Source of the DNA: Bacteroidales bacterium
GTDB lineage: Bacteria > Bacteroidota > Bacteroidia > Bacteroidales > Marinilabiliaceae
Length of the DNA stretch: 64,000 bases
NCBI GenBank assembly: GCA_017539645.1
Contig: JAFYCM010000013.1
Location: 31,718-95,717 of the forward strand
Direction of reading: 5' to 3'
Part shown: one piece after another, positions 8,073-16,664 of the stretch
Layout of the letters: each line of letters begins with the position of its first letter
How positions within the stretch are numbered: position 1 is the first letter of the stretch
Program-made: the position numbers and the translations under genes
Notes under the pieces: model-generated
Database searches by the model: none
What the model saw: only the letters and a program-made list of their open reading frames with translations
Told to the model about the DNA's origin: nothing

Positions 8073-9365
8073 ATGGAAAATCTTTATAAACACTATTTGA
8101 ACTCCACCGGAGTTTCTACTGATACTCGCACAATTTCTGAAGGTTCGTTTTTTGTGGCATTGAAAGGCGAAAACTTCGATGCAAATGAAATGGTTGACTT
8201 GGCGCTCGAAAAAGGAGCTTCTCATATTGTTACCTCTAATAATAAGTATGTAGGCAATTCGAAGGTCACCGTCGTTGAGGATACATTGAAGACGCTTCAG
8301 CAACTTGCCGCCTACCATAGAGATCAATTGTCTATACCTATTATAGGTATTACTGGTACGAATGGCAAGACTACAACGAAGGAACTTGTAGCTGCAGTTC
8401 TCTCGAAAAAGTATAATGTGATTGCTACCAAAGGAAACCTAAATAACCACATCGGAGTCCCATTGACGTTGCTGAGTATCAATGATAATCATGATGTAGC
8501 AGTTGTTGAGATGGGTGCTAATCATCCTGGTGAGATAAAAACTCTTGCTGCTATGGTGAAGCCGACGTCTGGATTGATAACCAATGTAGGAATAGCTCAC
8601 ATAGAGGGTTTTGGCTCGTTCGAAGGAGTGAAAGCTACAAAACGAGCTCTGTATGAACAGGTTGCAGCTGATAATGGTACTATATTTATAAATAGTGATA
8701 ATAGTAATCTCGTTGGTATGTTGCCCGAGAACTTCGATAGGCTTATTTCTTATGGAACCGATGCTGAGAATTGCATTGTAGATGGGCATTCGGTTGGTGA
8801 TGGCGAAATGCTTGAGCTTGAGTGGCGTTTCAATGATGGTATATGTCACAAAGTAGCCACTAACCTCACGGGTGTCTATAATCTCGAAAATGTATTGGCT
8901 GCGGCTACCATTGGTTGTTTCTATGATGTGCCAGAAGGTGATATTTGCCTTGCACTTTCTGAGTATAAGCCGACAAACAGCCGTTCACAAGTCGTGCAAA
9001 CGAATAAAAATCGAATAATTATTGATGCTTACAATGCTAATCCATCAAGTATGTCGGCCTCGCTCGAAAATTTTCAGCATCTTCAGCATAAGCATAAAGT
9101 GCTGATTCTCGGCGCAATGCGTGAACTTGGGTCTGCGCAAGATTCCGAGCATCTATCTCTTTTGAATAAAATATCTGCAGTTGATTACGATGAAGTCTAT
9201 TTAGTTGGTAATGAGTTTGCTAAATTCGCAGAGCAATTCCCTCGCTACCATTATGCTGAGGCGGCAATTGACATAAAAGATGAGATTTGTAAGTTGAGTG
9301 GCAAATACATATTGCTAAAAGGCTCAAATTCAAATAAACTCAGTTCTTTGGTTGAATATTTATAA
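8073..9365 (+). CDS. murF: UDP-N-acetylmuramoyl-tripeptide--D-alanyl-D-alanine ligase
   Basis: MurF adds D-Ala-D-Ala to UDP-MurNAc-tripeptide, the last cytoplasmic step of the wall precursor pathway. The three Mur ligase domains are visible: an N-terminal MurF-type substrate domain (GVSTDTRTISEGSFFVALKGENFDAN), the central ATPase domain with P-loop GITGTNGKTTTKE and the carbamylated-Lys region VVEMGANHPGEI, and a C-terminal domain with IIDAYNANPSSM and LILGAMRELG. About 430 residues, normal length. A GTG at 8070 directly precedes the ATG at 8073; the ATG is preferred. The 20-base gap to argF' suggests cotranscription into the arginine genes, although the two functions are unrelated. No clear -7 box was found after the gldJ terminator. 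Confidence 0.95.
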   Translation: MENLYKHYLNSTGVSTDTRTISEGSFFVALKGENFDANEMVDLALEKGASHIVTSNNKYVGNSKVTVVEDTLKTLQQLAAYHRDQLSIPIIGITGTNGKTTTKELVAAVLSKKYNVIATKGNLNNHIGVPLTLLSINDNHDVAVVEMGANHPGEIKTLAAMVKPTSGLITNVGIAHIEGFGSFEGVKATKRALYEQVAADNGTIFINSDNSNLVGMLPENFDRLISYGTDAENCIVDGHSVGDGEMLELEWRFNDGICHKVATNLTGVYNLENVLAAATIGCFYDVPEGDICLALSEYKPTNSRSQVVQTNKNRIIIDAYNANPSSMSASLENFQHLQHKHKVLILGAMRELGSAQDSEHLSLLNKISAVDYDEVYLVGNEFAKFAEQFPRYHYAEAAIDIKDEICKLSGKYILLKGSNSNKLSSLVEYL

Positions 9366-9385
9366 ATAAATAGATAGATATCGAA

Positions 9386-10333
9386 ATGAAACGTTTTCTG
9401 AAAGTTGAAGATATTGGCGATCTCAACATCGCATTGAAAGAAGCTGCCGAGGTGAAGAAGACCCCCTTCGCGTGGCAGAACTTGGGTAAGAACAAAACTG
9501 CAATACTCATATTTTTCAACTCGAGCCTACGCACGCGTCTCTCTACGCAAAAAGCAGCGCAGAATTTGGGAATGAATGCCATTGTGCTCAATGTTGGTAC
9601 GGATTCGTGGCAACTTGAGACTGAGATGGGCGTTGTGATGGATGGCAACAAGAGTGAGCACTTGCGCGAGGCAATTCCTGTTATTGGCTCGTATGCCGAT
9701 ATTATCGGCGTTCGCTCATTTGCGAAGTTCGAGAGCCGCGAGTTCGACTATCAGGAGACTATTATAAATCAATTTCTTGAGTATTCTGGGTGCCCTGTAA
9801 TTAGCCTCGAGAGTGCGACGCGCCACCCATGTCAGGCATTTGCCGACCTCATAACTATTGAGGAATATAAAAACAAGAAGCGTCCGAAGGTGGTTCTGAC
9901 TTGGGCTCCGCATCCGAAGGCGTTGCCGCAAGCTGTGCCTAACTCATTTGCTGAGTGGATGAAGGTTGCTGATGTCGATTTTGTCATTACGTGTCCTGAA
10001 GGCTATCAACTTGCGCCTGAGTTTATGGCTGGCGCTCATTATGAGCCAAACCAGAAAAAAGCGCTCGAAGGTGCCGATTTTGTTTATGCAAAAAACTGGT
10101 CGTCCTATGAACAGTACGGACAGATTCTGTCGAAAGATATGTCGTGGACGATTGATGCAGAGCACATGTCGTGGACGAATAATGCGAAATTTATGCACTG
10201 CTTGCCAGTCCGTCGTAATATGATTGTTACCGACGAAGTGATAGATAGCCCTAACAGCATAGTTATTCCTGAGGCTGCCAACCGCGTAGTGTCGGCGCAA
10301 GTTGTAATTAAGCGAATGCTCGAAAGCTTGTAA
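9386..10333 (+). CDS. argF': N-succinylornithine (acetylornithine-type) carbamoyltransferase
   Basis: 315 residues. This is the Bacteroidota branch of transcarbamylases that carbamoylates N-succinyl-L-ornithine rather than ornithine in arginine synthesis. The carbamoyl-phosphate site is FFNSSLRTRLSTQKAA (residues 43-58). Further blocks are DGNKSEHLREAIPV, SATRHPCQAFADL, TWAPHPKALPQAVPNSFAEW and MHCLPVRRNMIVTDEV. Residue 90, which in the related acetylornithine enzymes (position 92) is Glu and in the Bacteroides fragilis enzyme is Pro, is Ser here (codon 9653-9655). From memory, Glu92 to Ser, Pro or Val converts the acetyl enzyme to succinyl specificity, so succinyl use is expected. First gene of argF'-argB-argE-argH, with 2 bases to argB. 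Confidence 0.93.
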   Translation: MKRFLKVEDIGDLNIALKEAAEVKKTPFAWQNLGKNKTAILIFFNSSLRTRLSTQKAAQNLGMNAIVLNVGTDSWQLETEMGVVMDGNKSEHLREAIPVIGSYADIIGVRSFAKFESREFDYQETIINQFLEYSGCPVISLESATRHPCQAFADLITIEEYKNKKRPKVVLTWAPHPKALPQAVPNSFAEWMKVADVDFVITCPEGYQLAPEFMAGAHYEPNQKKALEGADFVYAKNWSSYEQYGQILSKDMSWTIDAEHMSWTNNAKFMHCLPVRRNMIVTDEVIDSPNSIVIPEAANRVVSAQVVIKRMLESL

Positions 10334-10335
10334 AT

Positions 10336-11103
10336 ATGAACGTAACTATAATAAAGGTAGGCGGTAAGGTTGTCGAAGATCCTACGTCGCTCAACGTTCT
10401 GCTCGACGATTTCGCTAAGATTAGCGGACCGAAAATCTTGGTTCACGGCGGTGGTCGTACGGCTACGAAACTTTCGGCTGACCTCGGCATTGAGGCAAAG
10501 ATGGTCGATGGTCGTCGCATTACCGATGCCGAGACGCTCAAGGTGGTGACGATGGTTTATGCCGGTTTGGTAAATAAAAACATCGTTGCGCAGCTACAAA
10601 AACGTCAGTTGAATGCGATAGGTTTTTCGGGTGCCGACCTAAATATTATAAAATCCGTCAAGCGCCCAGTTAAGAACATTGACTACGGTTTTGTAGGAGA
10701 TGTGGTTGGCGTACAAACCGACGTTCTACTCTCGCTGATTAAGCAAGGTGCGACGCCTGTAGTTTGCCCGATTACGCATGACGGAAATGGCCAATTGCTT
10801 AATACTAATGCCGATACAATAGCTTCGGAGCTCGCGTGTGCATTGGCTTCCGAGGTTGATGTTACGCTCGTTTACTGTTTCGAGAAACCTGGCGTTTTGC
10901 TTGATGCTAATGACGATACGTCGGTAATATCAAAACTCAATTACGAAACATTCAAGCAGCATCAAGCGTCGGGAGTTATAGTTGAGGGTATGATTCCCAA
11001 ACTCGACAATGGTTTTGCTGCCATTCGCAAAGGAGTTCGCAGCGTTGTAATTACAAATACTGATGGTCTGAAAAACGACAGCGGTACGCATTTGATACTA
11101 TGA
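10336..11103 (+). CDS. argB: N-acyl-glutamate kinase (ArgB)
   Basis: 255 residues of the amino-acid kinase fold. It phosphorylates the gamma carboxyl of N-acylglutamate; given the succinyl-type carbamoyltransferase next door, the natural substrate may be N-succinylglutamate (inference). Signatures: the N-terminal ATP loop IIKVGGKVVEDP, substrate loop VHGGGRTATKLSADLG, GFSGADLNI, and the C-terminal EGMIPKLDNGFAAIRKGV and ITNTDG segments. It lacks the N-terminal helix that in many ArgB proteins mediates hexamer formation and arginine inhibition, so it is probably the dimeric, arginine-insensitive form. It starts 2 bases after argF' and overlaps argE by 4 bases (ATGA), indicating translational coupling. 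Confidence 0.93.
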   Translation: MNVTIIKVGGKVVEDPTSLNVLLDDFAKISGPKILVHGGGRTATKLSADLGIEAKMVDGRRITDAETLKVVTMVYAGLVNKNIVAQLQKRQLNAIGFSGADLNIIKSVKRPVKNIDYGFVGDVVGVQTDVLLSLIKQGATPVVCPITHDGNGQLLNTNADTIASELACALASEVDVTLVYCFEKPGVLLDANDDTSVISKLNYETFKQHQASGVIVEGMIPKLDNGFAAIRKGVRSVVITNTDGLKNDSGTHLIL

Positions 11104-12164
11104 AGTCAATCAACGAGTTGCGAGAAGAATCGATAGCATTGTTGCAGCAGATGATTGCTACGCCGTCTGTTAGCCGTGACGAAGCATGCGTTGCCGATGT
11201 CATTCAGCAGTTTATGCTCGATAAAGGATTGCTCGTAAATAGACAAAACAACAATCTGTGGATTCATAGTAATAACTGTGCAGACGATCGCCCTACGATT
11301 TTGCTCAATTCGCATATAGATACCGTAAAACCCGCAGCCGGCTACACTCGCGACCCGTACCAGCCAACCATCGAAGGCGATTGTCTTTATGGTCTTGGCA
11401 GCAATGATGCTGGCGCGCCAATGGTTTCGTTGCTTGCGGCGTTTCGTTACCTCACGCAAAAGGAGCAGCCATATCATCTTATTTATGCATGCACTGCCGA
11501 AGAGGAGGTTAGCGGTAAGAATGGCATCGAAAGTTTGCTTCCGCAACTCGGCCATGTCGATTTGGCGATAGTTGGAGAGCCTACGTCGATGCAACCTGCT
11601 GTGGCAGAGAAAGGTCTTATGGTGCTCGATTGTGCTGCATACGGCAAGAGTGGTCATGCGGCGCGCAACGAGGGTGTGAATGCTATTTATGAGGCGCTGC
11701 CAAATATTGAGTGGTTCCGTACATATAAATTCGACCGTATTTCACAGTTCTTGGGACCTGTAAAAATGTCCGTAACCCAGATAAATGCAGGCACGCAGCA
11801 TAATGTGGTTCCCGACGTTTGCCGATTCGTGGTGGATGTGCGCGTAAACGAGTTGTACTCGAATGTGGAACTTCTCGAACTGATAAAGAGCCATACATCG
11901 TGCGAGGTGAAAGAGCGCTCAACTCGACTAAATAGCTCCTCGATAAGTGCCGAGCATCCTATTGTGAAGCGCTGCATCGAACTCGGTCTCAAGCCATTTG
12001 GCTCTCCTACGATGAGCGACCAAGCACTGATGCCGTTCACATCAATCAAAATTGGTCCGGGCGAATCGTCGCGTTCGCACACTGCCGATGAATATGTAAG
12101 ACTCAGCGAGATTGAGCACGGCATAAATATGTATGTAGAACTTCTTGATGGCTTGCAGCTGTAA
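11100..12164 (+). CDS. argE: N-acyl-ornithine/citrulline deacylase (M20 family, ArgE type)
   Basis: 354 residues of the M20 zinc metallohydrolase family. In the Bacteroidota pathway the N-acyl group is removed after carbamoylation, so the likely substrate is N-succinyl- (or acetyl-) citrulline. Metal and catalytic motifs are in order: LNSHIDTVKPA (His, Asp), YGLGSNDAGAPMVSL (bridging Asp), CTAEEEVSGKNG (catalytic and ligand Glu), VGEPTSMQPAVAEKG, and a late SSRSHTADEYVRLSE with the last His. A dimerisation (lid) insert lies at about residues 170-275. The ATGA overlap with argB and the 21-base gap to argH show that this is a tight arginine operon. The M20 family also holds peptidases; the operon context decides the call. 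Confidence 0.9.
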   Translation: MKSINELREESIALLQQMIATPSVSRDEACVADVIQQFMLDKGLLVNRQNNNLWIHSNNCADDRPTILLNSHIDTVKPAAGYTRDPYQPTIEGDCLYGLGSNDAGAPMVSLLAAFRYLTQKEQPYHLIYACTAEEEVSGKNGIESLLPQLGHVDLAIVGEPTSMQPAVAEKGLMVLDCAAYGKSGHAARNEGVNAIYEALPNIEWFRTYKFDRISQFLGPVKMSVTQINAGTQHNVVPDVCRFVVDVRVNELYSNVELLELIKSHTSCEVKERSTRLNSSSISAEHPIVKRCIELGLKPFGSPTMSDQALMPFTSIKIGPGESSRSHTADEYVRLSEIEHGINMYVELLDGLQL

Positions 12165-12185
12165 ATAATTATAAATCAACCTACA

Positions 12186-13517
12186 ATGAAACTTTGGGAC
12201 AAGGGTTACAACGTCGATAAAAAGATAGAAGAATTTACCATCGGACTCGATAATGTGCTCGATATTAATCTTGCGCCTTATGATGTGCTTGGTACTATGG
12301 CACATATCACTATGCTCGAAACTATCAATCTGCTCACTAAAGATGAGTTGAAGCTGCTCCTTGCTGAGCTGAAGGAAATTTACAAGCAGGCAGTCGATGG
12401 TAAGTTTGTCATAGAAGATGGCATTGAAGACGTTCATTCTCAGGTAGAATTGATGCTCACTCGCAAACTTGGCGACATTGGCAAGAAGGTCCACAGCGGT
12501 CGTTCGCGTAACGATCAAGTGCTGCTCGACTTGAAACTTTTTGCGCGTGCCGAAGTTGAGAAAATAGCGCAGAAAGTGCAGCGCCTCTTTGCCGAACTTC
12601 AGCGTAAGAGCGAGCAATATAAAGATATACTTATCCCAGGCTATACGCATTTGCAAGTGGCTATGCCATCGTCGTTTGGCTTGTGGTTTGGTGCATACGC
12701 CGAGAGCCTTTGCGACGATATGGTTATGCTTAACGCTGCGTGGGACGTCTGCAATCAGAATCCGCTCGGTGCTGCAGCAGGCTACGGCTCATCGTTCCCG
12801 CTCAACCGCACGCTCACGACTAAACTCCTCGGTTTTGCCGACTTGAACTACAACGTTGTCTACGCTCAGATGGGCCGCGGCAAAACAGAGCGCATCATCG
12901 GATTTGCTCTTGCTTCGCTTGGCGAGACTATCGGCCGTTTGGCTATGGATGCGTGCCTCTATAATAGTCAGAACTTCGGTTTCGTGCATCTGCCCAAGAC
13001 CATGACGACGGGTTCGAGCATCATGCCGCACAAGAAAAATCCTGACGTTTTTGAACTTATTCGCGCTCATTGCAACAAAATTCAGGGCGTACCTAATACT
13101 ATTCGTCTGATTACTGGCAACTTACCTTCGGGCTATTTCCGCGACATGCAGATTATAAAAGAGGTCTTCGTGCCAGTTTTTGCCGAGATGAATGACATTC
13201 TTGATATTACTGCGTATGCCATTGAAAATATGGAGGTTGAGCGCGATATTATGAACGATCCTAAATATAAACTCGCGTTCAGCGTCGAGGAGGTCAATCG
13301 TCTTGCATCTGAGGGCGTACCTTTCCGCGATGCCTACAAGCAAGTTGGTATGGCGATTGAGCGAGGCGAGTTCGACTTCCACGGCGAGCTTCACCACACG
13401 CACGAAGGCTCTATCGGCAACCTCTGCAATGATAAAATTGCAGCCAAGATGCAGCGCATTGTCGATCGTTTCTCGTTTGCACAAGTTCATAGCGCCATCG
13501 ACGCATTGTTGAAGTAG
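12186..13517 (+). CDS. argH: Argininosuccinate lyase
   Basis: 443 residues. ArgH splits argininosuccinate into arginine and fumarate, the last step of arginine synthesis; it is a homotetramer of the fumarase/aspartase superfamily. Conserved blocks: EDVHSQVE, GKKVHSGRSRNDQVLLDLKL, PGYTHLQVAMPSSFG (proton-donor His), NPLGAAAGYGSSFPLNR, and the signature TTGSSIMPHKKNPDVFEL with the catalytic Ser. It closes the argF'BEH group. argG, which makes the substrate, is not nearby, so this operon must cooperate with another locus. A Nudix gene follows after 13 bases, probably on the same transcript. Confidence 0.96.
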   Translation: MKLWDKGYNVDKKIEEFTIGLDNVLDINLAPYDVLGTMAHITMLETINLLTKDELKLLLAELKEIYKQAVDGKFVIEDGIEDVHSQVELMLTRKLGDIGKKVHSGRSRNDQVLLDLKLFARAEVEKIAQKVQRLFAELQRKSEQYKDILIPGYTHLQVAMPSSFGLWFGAYAESLCDDMVMLNAAWDVCNQNPLGAAAGYGSSFPLNRTLTTKLLGFADLNYNVVYAQMGRGKTERIIGFALASLGETIGRLAMDACLYNSQNFGFVHLPKTMTTGSSIMPHKKNPDVFELIRAHCNKIQGVPNTIRLITGNLPSGYFRDMQIIKEVFVPVFAEMNDILDITAYAIENMEVERDIMNDPKYKLAFSVEEVNRLASEGVPFRDAYKQVGMAIERGEFDFHGELHHTHEGSIGNLCNDKIAAKMQRIVDRFSFAQVHSAIDALLK

Positions 13518-13530
13518 CATATATATAGGT

Positions 13531-14058
13531 ATGTATACATACGAATATCCTCGCCCCGCCGTCACTACCGATTGCTTGATTTTTGGTTTCGATGCTAATG
13601 GTCAACTTCACCTTTTGTTGGTTGAGCGTGGCAATGAACCATATCGTGGCAAGTGGGCGTTCCCTGGCGGTTTTCTCGATATGGATGAAACTGCCGAAGC
13701 GTGTGCTCTGCGTGAGCTCCAAGAAGAAACTAGCTTGACAAACGTTCGCGTTATGCAGTTGCAAGCATTCTCTGCTGTCAACCGCGATCCGCGTGGGCGC
13801 ACTATAACTATTGCATATATATCTATAGTAGATATGGCTAAGTGTAAGCCCATTGCTGGCGATGATGCCGCTAAGGTTCAGTGGTTTCCAGTGTCGCAGT
13901 TGCCGCCGCTTGCATTCGACCATGCTGATATTCTGAAGGCAGCTTTTGCTAAGCTAAGAACGTTTATTAGCGATAATTATGCATATATAAACAACGAATC
14001 GCCGCTATCCGACGAAGAGATACAAGCGTTGTTCGCTAATAGAATCAAGCATAGTTAA
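13531..14058 (+). CDS. Nudix hydrolase
   Basis: 175 residues. Nudix enzymes hydrolyse nucleoside diphosphates linked to another group. The Nudix box reads GGFLDMDETAEACALRELQEE and is complete (G-x5-E-x7-REL-x-EE). Upstream is FPGGFL within a WAFPGG context; downstream, FSAVNRDPRGRTITIAYIS resembles the ADP-ribose pyrophosphatase-like Nudix branch in which this segment follows the box. There is no C-terminal winged helix, so it is not a full NrtR-type regulator. The exact substrate cannot be told. It follows argH closely and ends before the ahcY promoter; a link to arginine metabolism is not implied. Confidence 0.85.
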   Translation: MYTYEYPRPAVTTDCLIFGFDANGQLHLLLVERGNEPYRGKWAFPGGFLDMDETAEACALRELQEETSLTNVRVMQLQAFSAVNRDPRGRTITIAYISIVDMAKCKPIAGDDAAKVQWFPVSQLPPLAFDHADILKAAFAKLRTFISDNYAYINNESPLSDEEIQALFANRIKHS

Positions 14059-14127
14059 TTTTTGTTATAAATTACGTTTGATAGCCAGAAATGGCAAAGA
14101 TGGCAGAAAACGAATAAATATTTGGTG

Positions 14128-14135
14128 TACCTTTG
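14128..14135 (+). promoter_or_regulatory. -7 box of ahcY
   Basis: TACCTTTG, an exact TAnnTTTG match. Transcription would start near 14142, after the GTG at 14122 and before the ATG at 14158, so it decides the ahcY start. Confidence 0.55.
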
Positions 14136-14157
14136 CCGCTCGAAAGTTAACACGGAA

Positions 14158-15582
14158 ATGATAGAGTACGTAGACAATCAAGAATACCAATACAAGGTAG
14201 CGAACATTAATCTCGCAGATTTTGGTCGTAAGGAAATTAGTATCTCCGAAGTTGAGATGCCAGGTCTTATGGCTTTGCGCGAGCGTTATGCTGGTCAGAA
14301 ACCTTTGAAAGGTGCTCGTATTACGGGTTCTCTTCACATGACTATTCAAACAGCAGTGCTCATCGAGACTCTTGTGGCTCTCGGTGCTGATGTTCGTTGG
14401 TGTTCATGTAATATTTATAGTACTCAAGATCATGCTGCTGCAGCTATAGCAAAAGCTGGTGTTCCGGTATTTGCATGGAAGGGCGAAACGCTCGCAGAGT
14501 ATTGGTGGTGTACGCTTCAGGCTCTCGATTTTGGTAATGGCCTTGGTCCAAACCTAATCGTTGATGATGGTGGCGATGCTACATTGCTCATCCATAAAGG
14601 TGTAGAGGCAGAGAAGGATCCTTCTATTCTTGCTAAAGATTATAGCAATTGTGGTGAAGATTTTCGAGAGTTGATAGAACTCATTCGTTCTGTTCAAGGC
14701 CGTAAAGGTTACTGGACGAGCGTTGCCAAAGGCGTTAGGGGTGTAAGTGAGGAGACTACTACGGGCGTTCATCGTCTCTATCAGATGATGGAGCGCGGCG
14801 AACTTCTCTTCCCGGCTATCAATGTTAATGACTCAGTTACCAAGAGTAAATTCGATAACCTCTATGGCTGCCGCGAAAGTCTTGCCGATGGTATCAAGCG
14901 CGGTACCGATGTGATGATTGCTGGTAAAGTTGCAGTGGTTTGTGGCTACGGCGATGTGGGTAAGGGGTGTGCGCAAAGTATGCGAGGCTTCGGTGCTCGT
15001 GTAATAGTTACTGAAATCGATCCAATTTGCGCGCTCCAAGCTTCTATGGAAGGCTTCGAAGTTAAGACTGTTGATGATGTTGTTGAACAAGGTGATATTT
15101 TCGTTACTTGCACTGGCAACTGCGATATTATCACGCTTGAGCATATGCAAAAGATGAAAGATCAAGCCATCGTTTGCAATATTGGTCACTTCGATAATGA
15201 GATTCAAGTAAGCCGTTTGGAGGCTCTTGAAGGTATAAAAGTTGAAAATATTAAGCCGCAGGTTGATAAATATATATTCCCTGACGGACATAGTATAATT
15301 TTGCTGAGCAAAGGTCGCTTAGTAAACCTTGGCAATGCAACAGGTCACCCAAGTTTTGTGATGAGCAACTCATTTACAAATCAGACCCTGGCACAAATGG
15401 AGTTGTGGGCAAAACCATACAAAGTTGGTGTTTACCGCTTGCCAAAAGAATTGGACGAAGAAGTAGCGCGTTTGCATCTTGCAAAGCTTGGCGTTCATCT
15501 GACGCAGCTTACGCAGAAGCAAGCAGACTACATAGGTGTGAAAGTTGAAGGCCCGTTCAAGGCCGATTACTATAGATATTAA
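14158..15582 (+). CDS. ahcY: S-adenosylhomocysteine hydrolase
   Basis: AhcY reversibly hydrolyses S-adenosylhomocysteine to adenosine and homocysteine, removing the inhibitory product of SAM-dependent methylation. The NAD-bound tetramer's signatures are present: [47 protein letters not shown], the paired [13 protein letters not shown] and [17 protein letters not shown], and the Rossmann segment [16 protein letters not shown]. The tail ends [10 protein letters not shown], as in most members. The frame is open to a GTG at 14122, but the -7 box at 14128-14135 places the mRNA start after it, so the ATG at 14158 is chosen (474 residues). A strong terminator follows, so it is probably a single-gene transcript. 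Confidence 0.97.
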   Translation: MIEYVDNQEYQYKVANINLADFGRKEISISEVEMPGLMALRERYAGQKPLKGARITGSLHMTIQTAVLIETLVALGADVRWCSCNIYSTQDHAAAAIAKAGVPVFAWKGETLAEYWWCTLQALDFGNGLGPNLIVDDGGDATLLIHKGVEAEKDPSILAKDYSNCGEDFRELIELIRSVQGRKGYWTSVAKGVRGVSEETTTGVHRLYQMMERGELLFPAINVNDSVTKSKFDNLYGCRESLADGIKRGTDVMIAGKVAVVCGYGDVGKGCAQSMRGFGARVIVTEIDPICALQASMEGFEVKTVDDVVEQGDIFVTCTGNCDIITLEHMQKMKDQAIVCNIGHFDNEIQVSRLEALEGIKVENIKPQVDKYIFPDGHSIILLSKGRLVNLGNATGHPSFVMSNSFTNQTLAQMELWAKPYKVGVYRLPKELDEEVARLHLAKLGVHLTQLTQKQADYIGVKVEGPFKADYYRY

Positions 15583-15625
15583 TCAGCCCTTTTTTAATTT
15601 GGAAGTTGATAATTTGTGTGTGTTC

Positions 15626-15658
15626 CCCCGCTGAAGTGATTTCGGCGGGGTTTTTATT
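15626..15658 (+). terminator. Rho-independent terminator after ahcY
   Basis: CCCCGCTGAA, loop GTGAT, TTCGGCGGGG (ten pairs, one G-T), then TTTTTATTT. Confidence 0.88.
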
Positions 15659-15889
15659 TCTATTTATCTACATTTTTATCTGAGCTTCGTTGAAAACGCG
15701 TTGATAAAATGTTCATAAGATCAAAACTGTTGATAACTACGCTATCTGCGAGTATAACTATACTTATTTATAGATAGATACACATGATGAAAAGTGCGAG
15801 CTCCTTTTGTAAGTATGAATATTATGGTGAAAAAATTAGTGTAAAAAGATTACTTTCGCACAAATTTTTTTGTCAAAAAGAAGAAGACA
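15659..15889 (+). promoter_or_regulatory. Gene-free leader region of parA
   Basis: AT-rich stretch completing a 307-base gap between ahcY and parA. A near-consensus -7 box TACTTTCG lies at 15851-15858, about 32 bases before the parA ATG. TGTTGATAA at 15728-15736 is one base away from a DnaA box on the minus strand, but there is no cluster, so no origin is claimed. No CACGTG-centred parS palindrome is present. Confidence 0.35.
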
Positions 15890-16663
15890 ATGACCAAAGT
15901 TATAGCAATAGCAAATCAAAAAGGTGGAGTTGGCAAAACGACAACAGCTATCAACTTAGCTGCAAGTTTGGCCGTGCTTGAGAAAAAAGTGCTTGTAATC
16001 GACGCTGATGCGCAAGCAAATACGACATCGGGTTTGGGTTTTGACTTACGCGAAGAGCGCCCGACCATATACGAATGCATGGTTGACGGAATAGACCCGA
16101 ACGAAGCTGTGCTTAAGTGCGAAGAAATTGAAAATCTTTACGTTTTGCCTTCGCACATCGACCTTGTTGGTGCTGAAGTTCAGATGATGAACATGACCGA
16201 CCGCGAGAAAATCATGAAACGCATGGTTAGTCGCCTCGACCAATCTTATGACTACATACTTATCGACTGTAGCCCGTCGCTTGGTTTGATTACGGTAAAT
16301 GCCCTTACAGTGTCGAATTCGGTCATCGTGCCTGTTCAGTGTGAATATTTCGCACTCGAAGGTTTGGGTAAGTTGCTCAATACTATTCGCTTGATACAGA
16401 AACGCTTGAATCCTGAACTTGAGATTGAAGGTTTCTTGCTGACCATGTACGATCAGCGTACGTCATTGTCTAACCAAGTGTTGGATGAAGTGAAGAAAAA
16501 CTTCCAAGACATGGTTTTCAATACGTTAATTACGCGTAACGTACGTTTGAGCGAAGCTCCGAGCCATGGTCAAGCAGCCATTTTGTACGATGCTGCATCG
16601 AAGGGTGCGCAGAACTACTTGAGCTTAGCAAAAGAATTGTTGGAAAAGAATTCAAAAAAATAG
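15890..16663 (+). CDS. parA: Chromosome partitioning ATPase ParA (Soj)
   Basis: 257 residues. The deviant Walker A motif KGGVGKTT (residues 11-18, with the two Lys) opens the protein. Then come VLVIDADAQANTTSGLG (Walker A'), YILIDCSPSLGLIT (Walker B), and VPVQCEYFALEGLGKL, a hallmark of chromosomal Soj/ParA proteins. ParA binds DNA as an ATP dimer and forms the gradient that moves ParB-parS complexes during segregation. The absence of an N-terminal HTH marks it as the chromosomal rather than the P1/F plasmid type. parB follows by 1 base. Together with bamA, uppS and nadK downstream this is an ordinary chromosomal setting. Confidence 0.95.
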   Translation: MTKVIAIANQKGGVGKTTTAINLAASLAVLEKKVLVIDADAQANTTSGLGFDLREERPTIYECMVDGIDPNEAVLKCEEIENLYVLPSHIDLVGAEVQMMNMTDREKIMKRMVSRLDQSYDYILIDCSPSLGLITVNALTVSNSVIVPVQCEYFALEGLGKLLNTIRLIQKRLNPELEIEGFLLTMYDQRTSLSNQVLDEVKKNFQDMVFNTLITRNVRLSEAPSHGQAAILYDAASKGAQNYLSLAKELLEKNSKK

Positions 16664-16664
16664 A

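Noticed and set aside
15728-15736. DnaA box and replication origin near parA
   Set aside because: One near match (TGTTGATAA) with no cluster and no dnaA gene; not enough for an origin.
15784-15981. 65-residue open frame upstream of parA
   Set aside because: It overlaps parA in another frame and shows no domain; the -7 box at 15851 lies inside it.
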